From NCBI GenBank assembly GCA_002284615.2, contig MU069517.1, forward strand, positions 499,862-513,619: 13,758 nucleotides of DNA, in the 5' to 3' direction. Numbering within the stretch: the first letter of the stretch is position 1; every line of letters starts with the position of its first letter. The DNA is from Dunaliella salina (lineage: Eukaryota; Chlorophyta; Chlorophyceae; Chlamydomonadales; Dunaliellaceae). Both the position numbers and the translations under genes were made by a program. The notes beneath the pieces are model-generated. The model saw only the letters and a list, made by a program, of their open reading frames with translations, searched no databases and was not told where the DNA came from. Positions 7,791-13,758 of the stretch are shown one piece after another.

Positions 7791-8142
7791 AATTTGTCTT
7801 GGAGGTGTGAAAGAGGCCAAAACCCTGTACGAGAGCCAGGTTTTATACCTGATGCAGCAAGCCAATAGAGGTGAAAGAAAGGGCTTTCTGCATGGTTAAG
7901 TGTGGTGTCAGCTTCAGCAACAGGCAGCTTTGCTGCTTAAAGCAAGAGCATCAGCGCCTTCATTACCATGGATGCCACTGTGTGATTTGACTTGTAGAAA
8001 AGTATAGGAACCTCTGAAAACTAACATCAATTATTATGTCGTCGCGCATTCACCCCAGTCACGCAAGCTGCATGCTGTGCGGCCATTACTGCTTGTGGAG
8101 CTTCTCCTTCTCCTTTTGCATGGCACCACGCGAAGCAGAAGA
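7791..8142. other. No gene seen
   Basis: No supported reading frame. A pyrimidine/purine foldback (8101-8119 with 8135-8150) lies at the right edge, where it meets the tail of the inverted Y 3' end. Confidence 0.55.
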
Positions 8143-8290
8143 AAAAGAAGATGTCTGTACTAAGCACAGCCAGTGTGCATAGGAAATGATCCAGCAGTCA
8201 GCGCTGAAACTGAGAGTGAGCCCTACCAGACCAAGAAGGAGAGAAGCATGTGCAGGAGTCCACTCCAGCTAGTTGGCCTCCACCCATGCC
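8143..8290 (-). mobile_element. Family Y 3' end, inverted
   Basis: AGCACAGCCAGTGTGCATAGG...CAGTCAGCGCTGAAACTGAGAGTGAGCC matches 3195-3260 and, inverted, 2400-2480. The tail on the minus strand reads AGACATCTTCTTTTTCTTC, again pyrimidine-rich. Similarity fades after about 8240-8290. Confidence 0.62.
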
Positions 8291-8690
8291 ACCCATGACA
8301 CCCATGACACTCTTGTCAAGAGGCACTGTCCAGCAAACTCTAAACCCACCCCTAAGCCTCGGAGAAAGATATCCAACATCCCAGCATGGGCCCCACTCAT
8401 ACAGGGAACAGCGGCAGCTAGGCGGTGAGCACGCCTGTCTGCAGACCCAGGCAGAGATATCACTCGACCTCTGAGCACCATCTCCACCGCATCAACTTCC
8501 GGACCACTCCTGCACCAGGTTATCCCTGTGTGGCTTACATGGGCGGGGGCGCCACTCCCCAGACCAAAGCCTGCTGCCTGTGCAAAGCACACTCCTTGGC
8601 GCATTGCTCCTGAGAGGTCTGGCTACTCCGAGGCTCGAAAGATGGGGTGTGCCTGAAGCTGGATGCTCTTGGCATTCCCACCAACTGCTA
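8291..8690 (+). pseudogene. Gag-like fragment with a CCHC-type zinc knuckle
   Basis: Two overlapping + frames (8250-8474 and 8425-8613) look like one Pro-rich protein broken by a frameshift near 8430-8470. The second holds PAPGYPCVAYMGGGATPQTK followed by CCLCKAHSLAHC. The cysteines and histidine fit CX2CX2HX4C, one residue shorter than the common retroelement knuckle CX2CX3-4HX4C. After a stop at 8611-8613 the frame goes on with DGVCLKLDALGIPTNC up to about 8690. This suggests a nucleic-acid-binding ORF1/Gag remnant, possibly from the same kind of element as the protease at 4923-5449. Moderate to low certainty. Confidence 0.42.
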
Positions 8691-9099
8691 ACCCCCTTCG
8701 CCATATTATGAGGGTAGGGGGTGGTTGGCTGCTGATGCTGCCGCGCTAGCTGGACTGCACTTGTTGCCTTCCACTGATCCTGGGCCTACACCAGCTCAAA
8801 AGGTAGAAGTTTGTACTTAGCTTTAACGGAGTGGCGATATTTTTGCAATTGCAACATGCAATTTTGATGCAGTTGGAGTCGTGGTACTTTGAAACTAATC
8901 GAATGTGTAGATTGCTGTCTGCAATTGCTTCACACCGTAGCACAAAAAAGGTGTCATGAATTTCAAACAAAGTTTTCCCTTGTTTAACTATCCCTTATTT
9001 GTGTGTCTAGCAGGATGTGTCTGAGAATGTCATCACATTGAGCTTTAGCACTGCAACCTTTGCCTGTTGAGTTGCTGATCAGAGAGAGCTGGCAGCAGC
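8691..9099 (+). promoter_or_regulatory. TIM23 upstream region with two GCAATTGC palindromes
   Basis: No coding signal. A 12-bp perfect palindrome TTGCAATTGCAA lies at 8843-8854, and the core octamer GCAATTGC recurs at 8921-8928, 248 and 172 bp before the start codon. No clear TATA box was found. An in-frame TGA at 9076-9078 bounds the coding region. A promoter role is inferred from position only. Confidence 0.4.
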
Positions 9100-10850
9100 A
9101 TGAGCTGGTTTTCTCGCCGCAGCAGGGAGCAGCCAGCAAACCCACCACCAGAGCCTGAACCCAACCAACCACCTACCCCACCCCCCTCGGAGCTCAGAAT
9201 TGACCAGCCCACATCTTCTTATGGCCCACCCACCCTCAACATTCCTGGACTGGGCACGGAAGCCGGAGGTGGTCTGAATTTGCCATCCATGTCTGGAGGA
9301 AAGCTGTATGATCCATACGAGGGTGGGTGGGCGAGGAGTACTTTTAAGAGCTGCGGATACATGCATGGCACTGGGGGCATGAGGACCTTGTTCACATCAT
9401 CAGTCGGTCTTCATTTAAAAAGCCATCTCTAGTTCACAGGGTGCATGCGAGCATGAAAAAGTTAGATGCATGGGTCGCACAGCATGACTGTCGTTGCCTG
9501 TTGTTTCTGCCCTTTTTCACCATCTGGTCTGATATACATGTTTGTGAAGAAGGGCAGCAACAGGCAATGACAGTCATTTCTTTGTTTCAGAAATAGGTGT
9601 TGCGTCATTTTTATCTCAGTTTATCAGTCTTTAGCAGGCAAATGCCCAGTGCATGGCTGGATCCACTCCTGTAGCGTCTCATCGACAGCCACCAGCGCCT
9701 TTGTTACCATGCATGGAGCACACTCTGCACCTTGCTCCTTGACAGCCGTATCTGTGTATCAGCCATGCACTTTTTCCCCCTTCCATCACCTTGCAGGCAT
9801 CAGTGCTGCAACCATAGGCAGGAAACAGGCCTTTAAGCTGCCCGAGCGCCCCGAGTTTGTGTTTGAAGAGGAGGCAGCCGTAAGAAGACGAGGCTGGTCG
9901 GAAAACTTGCAATTCTATACCGGGTTGGGCTACTTGATAGGTGAGTTTGCATGTTCATGGGGGAGCGAGCCTTGGTCATCCAGGACACGAATTCGTTTCC
10001 CTCTCTCGCAGCCGTTCATGCTTCCTACGAGAACAAAACCCTTCATTTTTGCTTCTTTTGTGTTGGAAAGGGGGAGGCATTGGTGTGGCAGCTGGGACAT
10101 ACAACTACGCTACCGTCAAGCCTGACATCCCACTAGACACTTGGAAGCTGAAGGCCAACAGGCTCCTCAACAACTCAGGTGCGCACTGGGCATCTCTGTA
10201 GCTGGTTGGAAATGCTGGGACAATAAGCTCTGTTCACGCCGGCAGTGCTCAATAGAGGAGCGCTTGCATGATCTGTTGCAGAAAAGACACGCACATGCCT
10301 AGGCACGCACATCAATGCACAGGCAGCCTTGAAAGTTTGCGAAACTGTATGCTGCAGCTCGTCCAGCATGCTCTCGTGGGGTTATGTATCATCTGCAACA
10401 CATGGAGAGCACCGGTTGTTCCTTTGCTCATGGCATGGTGCTCTACAGTTTGCCTTCTCCTTGCGAGCAAAAATGAGCATTACCTCTGTTTTGCCAGCCC
10501 CTCATTTCCTGCTATGGAGCGTCTAAACCTGCCCCTTTTGAACGGCATGCTCTCCATTGAAGTCATGTGCATGTCTTTCTGTTCCTGCATCTTCAGGATC
10601 ATTAGCGAAGCCTTTCGGCAATGGCTGCGGTATCATCGGCCTCTACTTTGCCTCCTTAGAAAGCTACCTCGCAAACGCGCTCGACCTTCCTGACGTCCCT
10701 GACGCTGCGAATACTGTAGCTGCCGGTGCAATTTCAGGCGCTCTCTTCAGATCGCCACGGGGCCCCCGACAAGCTGCTGCAGCAGCTGTTGTGGGTGCCA
10801 TTGGGGGAGGTAGCATAGCAGCCTTAAGGACTGTGTTCCCCTCCTTGTAG
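9100..10850 (+). CDS. TIM23: Mitochondrial import inner membrane translocase subunit TIM23
   Basis: Spliced gene, exons 9100-9322, 9797-9940, 10071-10178 and 10597-10850: 729 nt, 242 residues plus TAG. TIM23 forms the core of the presequence translocase of the mitochondrial inner membrane. Residues 1-67 are Pro/Glu-rich, the presumed intermembrane-space part, and longer than in land-plant TIM23. KLYDPYEG (68-75) and the plant-like [10 protein letters not shown] (92-101) follow. Then come the Tim17/22/23 membrane segments: [17 protein letters not shown] (115-131, GxxxG-type packing), the loop [11 protein letters not shown] (149-159), [16 protein letters not shown] (166-181), [16 protein letters not shown] (195-210) and [16 protein letters not shown] (220-235). 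Introns are GT-AG (donors GTGGGT, GTGAGT, GTGCGC; acceptors CAG, AAG, CAG), and the frame is kept across all junctions. The start is the only ATG after the in-frame TGA at 9076. No frameshift is seen, so the gene is likely functional. Confidence 0.93.
9323..9796 (+). other. TIM23 intron 1 (474 bp, phase 1)
   Basis: Donor GTGGGT after GAG-G and acceptor TTGCAG before GC restore a glycine codon (residue 75). The alternative GT at 9327 would break the frame. The intron contains the hairpin at 9484-9577. Confidence 0.88.
9484..9577. repeat. Long hairpin in TIM23 intron 1
   Basis: The left arm 9485-9520 (TGACTGTCGTTGCCTGTTG then TTTCTGCCC...) pairs with 9544-9576 (...GGGCAGCAACAGGCAATGACAGTCA). 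There is one three-base bulge, about two mismatches, and one extra A-T pair outside. The loop is 23 bases. The size and near-perfect pairing resemble a miRNA precursor or a tiny foldback transposon; the sequence cannot decide which. Confidence 0.85.
9941..10070 (+). other. TIM23 intron 2 (130 bp, phase 1)
   Basis: Canonical donor GTGAGT and acceptor GGAAAG with a T-rich stretch upstream. It splits the glycine codon of residue 123, inside the first membrane segment. Confidence 0.9.
10179..10596 (+). other. TIM23 intron 3 (418 bp, phase 1)
   Basis: Donor GTGCGC (weak) and acceptor CTTCAG. It splits the glycine codon of residue 159 in the loop before the second membrane segment. Joining these sites recovers the family sequence [12 protein letters not shown]. 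Confidence 0.88.
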
Positions 10851-11799
10851 TGCTATTTGCGATTTGTGTACACTTTCGACAGGCCAAGCCAAGCGCTTCC
10901 ATGCGGGTGCACAGAATCACTGGTGCGTTGTTTTTGTTCGGAAGAACTAAGTATGTTTTTCCTTGAGAAATGCAGTTGAGTGCCGAGTCACCAATTGCTT
11001 TCATCATATGTGCATTCAATGTGGAAGGCACAATTCCTCAGGGTAGCCCAATAATTTTTCTGAGCTTGCATACCCTCACTGGTTGATCACGAGGTTAAGA
11101 AGAGGTGCAAACAACCCACCCCTTTCCCACCCTTTTATGCACGTTTAGTTTAAAGCAGTTTCTTTCACCACGCACTCCAACTTAATATGCCTGTCTTCAA
11201 ACATTGCATTTTCCCAGAAGGAGTAGAGATTCTCCAGCCAAGTGCATTGCCATCTTCTTTTGTTGTGGCCAACTTCTGAAGTGCCTGCCACCAGAAATGT
11301 GGTATCCGCATACTGCTGTTCCCATTCAGTTGAGCATCCGCTGACTTCATTCATGTCCTTTGTGCCATTCTCAGTGTAATCTTTTCTCTCCTGGGTTTCC
11401 AAAGCTCCAAAGCTTAGACATCCCCGGAGGCCTTTTGACAGCTTGTGACAAGGTTAGGTTACATCGCCATGTCTGCCTACAAGGGCTGCTTGAGATAAGG
11501 TTACAAGGCTACAATGGGGTGACTGAAGCTTTTAGATATGAAGGTTGGCTGCTCAGCTCTCTTTTGGACTCTTGGTTAGTCTGATAGGAACAATGAAAGC
11601 GCACACACACATATGAAACAGGCACTTCATCACAAAGAGAATAAAGCTTGGTGTCTAAGGAAGAACCTGCTCAAAAGGCAGAATTCAAAGTAGAGCTCCT
11701 GGGCAAACAAACCATGTATTCCTGGACGAAATAAACCGAGTGATCTAGGGCAAAGACTGAGTGTTCATAAGGAAGAAAGGAGACTGAGTGTTCTTAGGC
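10851..11799. other. TIM23 3' flank and unassigned DNA
   Basis: No classical AATAAA signal was found close behind the TIM23 stop, so the 3' end of the mRNA cannot be placed. An 85-codon minus frame (11145-11402, containing WLENLYSFWENAMFEDRHIKL) has no family that I recognise and may be chance or an eroded repeat. The part 11740-11795 repeats the motif GACTGAGTGTTC with AAGGA-like spacers. A related ACCGAGTGTTTGGAAAGGAGACTAAGTG string is found at 12265-12291. Confidence 0.45.
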
Positions 11800-11996
11800 T
11801 AATTTTTACCGAGCATACCCTGAAGCAATTCAAACAACAAGGACTGAATCACCAACGTTGGTGTTAACACGCCACTAAGCTTGCTCAACAACTTCATGCC
11901 CATTCTGTTCAATATGCACAGAAACTAGTCTCCACACGTGATACAATCAAAAACAAGAGTAATTTTTACAGCCAGCTGCTACTAATCACCCTCTAG
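11800..11996 (+). pseudogene. Family X retroelement ORF C-terminus (copy D)
   Basis: TEHTLKQFKQQGLNHQR (about 11808-11861) matches TEHTLKQLKQLGLDHQR of the copy at 7287-7600. A small insertion (about 12 bases with AACGTT/GTTAAC) breaks the frame. It then resumes as KLAQQLHAHSVQYAQKLVSTR at 11877-11939 and ends at TAG 11994-11996. This copy keeps the C-terminal helix that is frameshifted in the longer X copy. Everything upstream is missing, so it is a 5'-truncated insertion. Confidence 0.72.
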
Positions 11997-12130
11997 GTTC
12001 CCATTAACTTATTCTTTTTCATATCTGGTGGTGGAGAGTACTGACGGCTCTTTTTGAGCCAATGTGTCTCCTCTTCCTTAATTGGTGTAGGTAGAGTTTG
12101 TCTGCCTACGTAGTTTTTCTTTTTTTCCTG
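11997..12130 (+). mobile_element. Family X 3'-UTR with hairpin (copy D)
   Basis: Contains the hairpin GGCTC-TTTTT-GAGCC (12046-12060), the block AATGTGTCTCCTCTTCCTTAATTG, GTAGGTAGAG, CTGCCTACGTAG and the tail TTTTTCTTTTTTTCC. It is collinear with 7601-7790. Confidence 0.75.
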
Positions 12131-12142
12131 TGCTTACTCAAA

Positions 12143-12225
12143 TCTTGTGGTGGAGGGGGCTCACAACTCTTTACGAGCTGATTGATGTAGAGTCTCTGCC
12201 TACAGAGTTTTTCTTTTCTGCCTTT
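12143..12225 (+). mobile_element. Family X 3' end, tandem short copy (E)
   Basis: Begins CTTGTGGTGGAGGGGGCTCAC directly after the tail of copy D. It contains a degraded hairpin (ACTCTTTACGAGCT) and GATGTAGAGTCTCTGCCTACAGAG, then TTTTTCTTTTCTGCC. Only about 80 bases are present, so this is either an extreme 5' truncation or a local duplication of the copy D end. Confidence 0.68.
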
Positions 12226-12319
12226 CTTTGGCAAAATAGTGGGAAGGTTCACAGGTAAAGGAAACCGAGTGTTTGGAAAGGAGACTAAGTGGGCAGTTTT
12301 GCAGGCGTAGGGCAAACAC

Positions 12320-12338
12320 ATACATTACATTACATTAT
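12320..12338. repeat. Short (ACATT)n array
   Basis: About three units of the pentanucleotide immediately beside the 3' end of the inverted family Z copy. On the minus strand it reads (TAATG)n, which fits a microsatellite-type 3' tail. Confidence 0.7.
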
Positions 12339-12339
12339 G

Positions 12340-12560
12340 GGAACATGATCTTCAGCCAGATAGTTTGGCTGCTCGGAGTATTGAAAAAAATCCATAAATT
12401 CGGAGATAAAATGTAATTTTCAGTATCTTGGTTTGGGAAAAACCAAAATACATCCTAAGAACGAGCATCAGAAAAATAGAAAGGGCCTGTGTCATCTAAC
12501 ACCACTCTGTGTGCAGAAAAGGCATCAAAAAGATGTGCGTACTCGGGCATACACATACCA
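12340..12560 (-). pseudogene. Family Z LINE-like ORF C-terminus (copy 3)
   Basis: Nucleotide similarity to 795-1010 is evident, for example CAG(C/T)CAGATAG(C/T)TTGGCTGCTCGG and GAGAAAAATAGAAAG/GGAAGAGC. On the minus strand it reads FYFSDARS, a stop, then DVFWFFPNQD, and finally FMDFFQYSEQPNYLAEDHV before TAA and the TAATG tail. It preserves the true C-terminus that is disrupted by an insertion in copy 1. It has stops and frameshifts and is a dead fragment. Confidence 0.65.
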
Positions 12561-12890
12561 TACAAGCAGAGATGTGCAAACCAATTGGAAGTACCACCAC
12601 ATGGAACTCCTTCAGCCTTCTGCAGGCTCTCCGCGCTCTAGCAAATTCTGTACGAATACCAGCCACTATGACTGGCACAGAACTCTCCGGACAAAAGTCC
12701 TGCTTCAAACTCACATCCCGGCCACTCCACACAAACCACTTGCCCACTCGCTCCGAGCCCACCCTAAGCTGCAAGCACATCATGAGGCACCCTCCAGCAG
12801 CTTGAAAGAAAACCTACTTGTTTCGGATCCTGAGCCGGAGAGCCATTCAGGAATTGAAGATGAGATATGACTCCCAAGGGACGCAAATGG
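12561..12890. other. Unassigned stretch
   Basis: Covered by open frames on both strands (+ 12433-12870, 145 codons; - 12496-12783, 95 codons), neither with a recognised domain. The + frame starts inside the inverted family Z remnant, so its first third is antisense to that. The remainder could be an eroded upstream part of copy 3, but I see no clear CxxC...HxxxxC pattern. Confidence 0.4.
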
Positions 12891-12891
12891 G

Positions 12892-12975
12892 GAAAGAAAA
12901 GAAAAGAAAAGAGAAGAAAAGAAAACAACGCGGGCAGAGAATCTATCCCTACATCAATTAAGGTAAAGGAAACAC
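12892..12975 (-). mobile_element. Family X 3' end, inverted (copy F)
   Basis: A GAAAA-rich array (12892-12926) is followed by CGGGCAGAGAATCTATCCCTACATCAATTAAGG. This is the family X terminus on the minus strand with a TTTTC-rich tail. The similarity ends soon after 12975. Confidence 0.68.
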
Positions 12976-13139
12976 TTTAGCACAAAAGGGGGAAATGTGT
13001 CACTCCCAAGACCCCTCTTCCGTAGTTGCAGTACTCGTCTAAGCCGGACAACATAAGTGCGCATTGTGGAAAGGCACAACAGTCGGCACTGACGCGTACA
13101 GAGAGTCCCACCAACTGAGGCAAGCTAAGAGCTACAAGG

Positions 13140-13256
13140 TTGCATGGATCACCCTGGATAAGGTGGAACTCACTGTCAGTGTTAGTGCTAACTGTTGGGC
13201 CTTTCCTTAATGCACAATGGTTGCTGTCTAGCGCAGACTTTTTACTTTTATAAGGA
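13140..13256 (+). mobile_element. Family Y 3' end
   Basis: GGTGGAACTCACTGTCAGTG, GTTAGTGCTAAC (palindrome), TGGGCCTTTCCTTAATGCACAATGG and GCAGACTTTTTACTTTTA match the ends of the Y copies at 2400-2515 (direct) and 3185-3260 (inverted). The coding part is missing. The stretch before it, 12976-13139, shows nothing recognisable. Confidence 0.65.
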
Positions 13257-13282
13257 TGAGGCTTCACTAAAGGTGCGCGACT

Positions 13283-13322
13283 GCTTGTCTGCTCGTAAAA
13301 AACATTAGTTCATGAAGGAAAC
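13283..13322 (-). pseudogene. Family Z terminal fragment (copy 4)
   Basis: GACTGCTTGTCTGCTCGTAAAAAACATTAGTTCATGAAGGAAACAA resembles 1318-1365, the last codons of family Z copy 2 (FLHEL... on the minus strand). Only about 45 bases remain. Confidence 0.5.
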
Positions 13323-13344
13323 AATCAAGCTAGGGGCAACCAAG

Positions 13345-13425
13345 CGAAAAGGGGCCAGTGAGTTTGTTGTCCACCTGTCCAGTTGCATGTCTCCTTCTCC
13401 CGTTAGTAGCCCACCCCCCACTCCC
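13345..13425 (-). mobile_element. Family Y 3'-UTR fragment, inverted
   Basis: CACCTGTCCAGTTGCATGTCTCC...AGCCCACCCCCCACTCCCAATGG is similar to 3330-3405 of the right Y copy (CATCTGTCCAGCTGCGTGCC...CCCCAATGG). Short and diverged. Confidence 0.45.
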
Positions 13426-13540
13426 AATGGGACTTGCATACCTACATTGAGTGTAAGTTACATAACATTTGAGATTGAAATTGAGCCAGGTAGATTACAG
13501 GTCACAGGAAATAGGCTGCATGTAACAGGTTGAGGAAAAG

Positions 13541-13640
13541 GAAGGCCTCCAGTCAAAACGACTGACTGCTAGCCTGTTCATAAGTGAGAAAAAGTTTATG
13601 TGAAAACGGTTAGATCTTGTTGTTGTTTTGATTAATGGGA
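13541..13640 (-). pseudogene. Family Z LINE-like C-terminus (copy 5)
   Basis: On the minus strand NQNNNKI, a stop, then HKLFLTYEQASSQS parallels NQNNNKLPFFLHELIAFYEQASSRNS at 1308-1400. The flanking GGCCT(C/T)CAGTCAA block matches 1300-1312 too, so the shared sequence includes part of the 3'-UTR. Confidence 0.6.
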
Positions 13641-13704
13641 GAAAACATATGAAAAGACTAGACATGGTAAATGACAGGCAACTAAGGAGCCAGCTGAGAA
13701 GAGA

Positions 13705-13705
13705 G

Positions 13706-13758
<53 letters not shown>
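13705..13758. repeat. (AG)n microsatellite
   Basis: AG dinucleotide array running to the last base of the window, so its full length is unknown. Confidence 0.96.

Noticed and set aside
8269..8604. 111-codon minus frame
   Set aside because: Antisense to the gag-like zinc-knuckle fragment, with no recognisable motif.
4100..8690. LTR retrotransposon with paired LTRs around the retropepsin
   Set aside because: I looked for long direct repeats on both sides of 4923-5449 and found none. The repeated termini found here are LINE-type 3' ends in mixed orientations.
9327..9328. Alternative TIM23 intron 1 donor four bases downstream
   Set aside because: Using this GT would add four bases and shift the reading frame at the junction with exon 2. 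The donor at 9323 keeps the frame and the conserved residues.
9079..9912. Minus-strand open frames opposite TIM23 exons 1 and 2
   Set aside because: Shadows of the coding exons and intron 1. The + strand is clearly the coding strand by homology and splicing.
11145..11402. 85-codon minus frame downstream of TIM23
   Set aside because: No recognisable family, no context and no second copy in the window. Not strong enough to call a gene.
12433..12870. 145-codon + frame as a possible gene
   Set aside because: Its first third is antisense to the family Z remnant and no domain is visible. Kept only as unassigned sequence.
1..13758. CRISPR array, tRNA or rRNA genes, bacterial operons
   Set aside because: No regularly spaced repeats, no cloverleaf or rRNA sequence was recognised, and the intron-containing gene makes a bacterial origin very unlikely.

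Overview
The window looks like nuclear DNA of a eukaryote with sizeable, repeat-rich intergenic regions. It has spliced coding sequence with GT-AG introns, microsatellites, one unresolved base (N) in a poly-C run, and many decayed retrotransposon pieces. There is no operon structure. The one intact gene encodes a plant-like TIM23, so a member of the green lineage (alga or other Viridiplantae) is the best guess. I cannot name the species from sequence alone.

Layout: 1-8700 and 11800-13640 are mostly remnants of retroelements. I group the non-LTR (LINE-like) pieces into three working families by comparing copies within the window. Family X (coding tail 5738-6301 and 7287-7600; shorter copy 11800-12130; 3' ends only at about 297-412, 6329-6420, 12143-12225, 12892-12975) and family Y (1765-2515 on +, 3185-4010 on -; 3' ends at 8143-8290, 13140-13256, 13345-13425) carry remnants of a C-terminal zinc finger, an ERH(N) motif, an (R)PD motif and an ExK motif. 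That is the arrangement of restriction-like-endonuclease non-LTR elements. Family Z (894-1286, 1308-1673, 12340-12560, 13283-13322, 13541-13640, all on -) carries a different C-terminal zinc-finger tail. Every non-LTR copy is 5'-truncated and I see no convincing reverse transcriptase core. Families X and Y end in pyrimidine-rich or TTC tails, and X has a conserved 3'-UTR hairpin.

Between the two Y copies and the long X copy, on the same strand as X, lies a broken retropepsin (DTGS aspartic protease) at 4923-5449, behind a weak proline-rich gag-like reading frame. A CCHC-like zinc-knuckle fragment sits at 8290-8690. Whether the gag-protease pieces belong to the X element or to a separate retroelement is the most interesting open point.

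9100-10850 is a complete four-exon TIM23 gene (242 residues) on the + strand. TIM23 is the channel subunit of the mitochondrial inner-membrane presequence translocase. All three introns are phase 1 and split glycine codons. Intron 1 contains a strong hairpin (9484-9577). The 400 bp upstream carry two GCAATTGC palindromes. Regions 6426-7286 and 10851-11799 contain no gene I can support, although the first holds several foldback structures. The window begins and ends in dinucleotide microsatellites.
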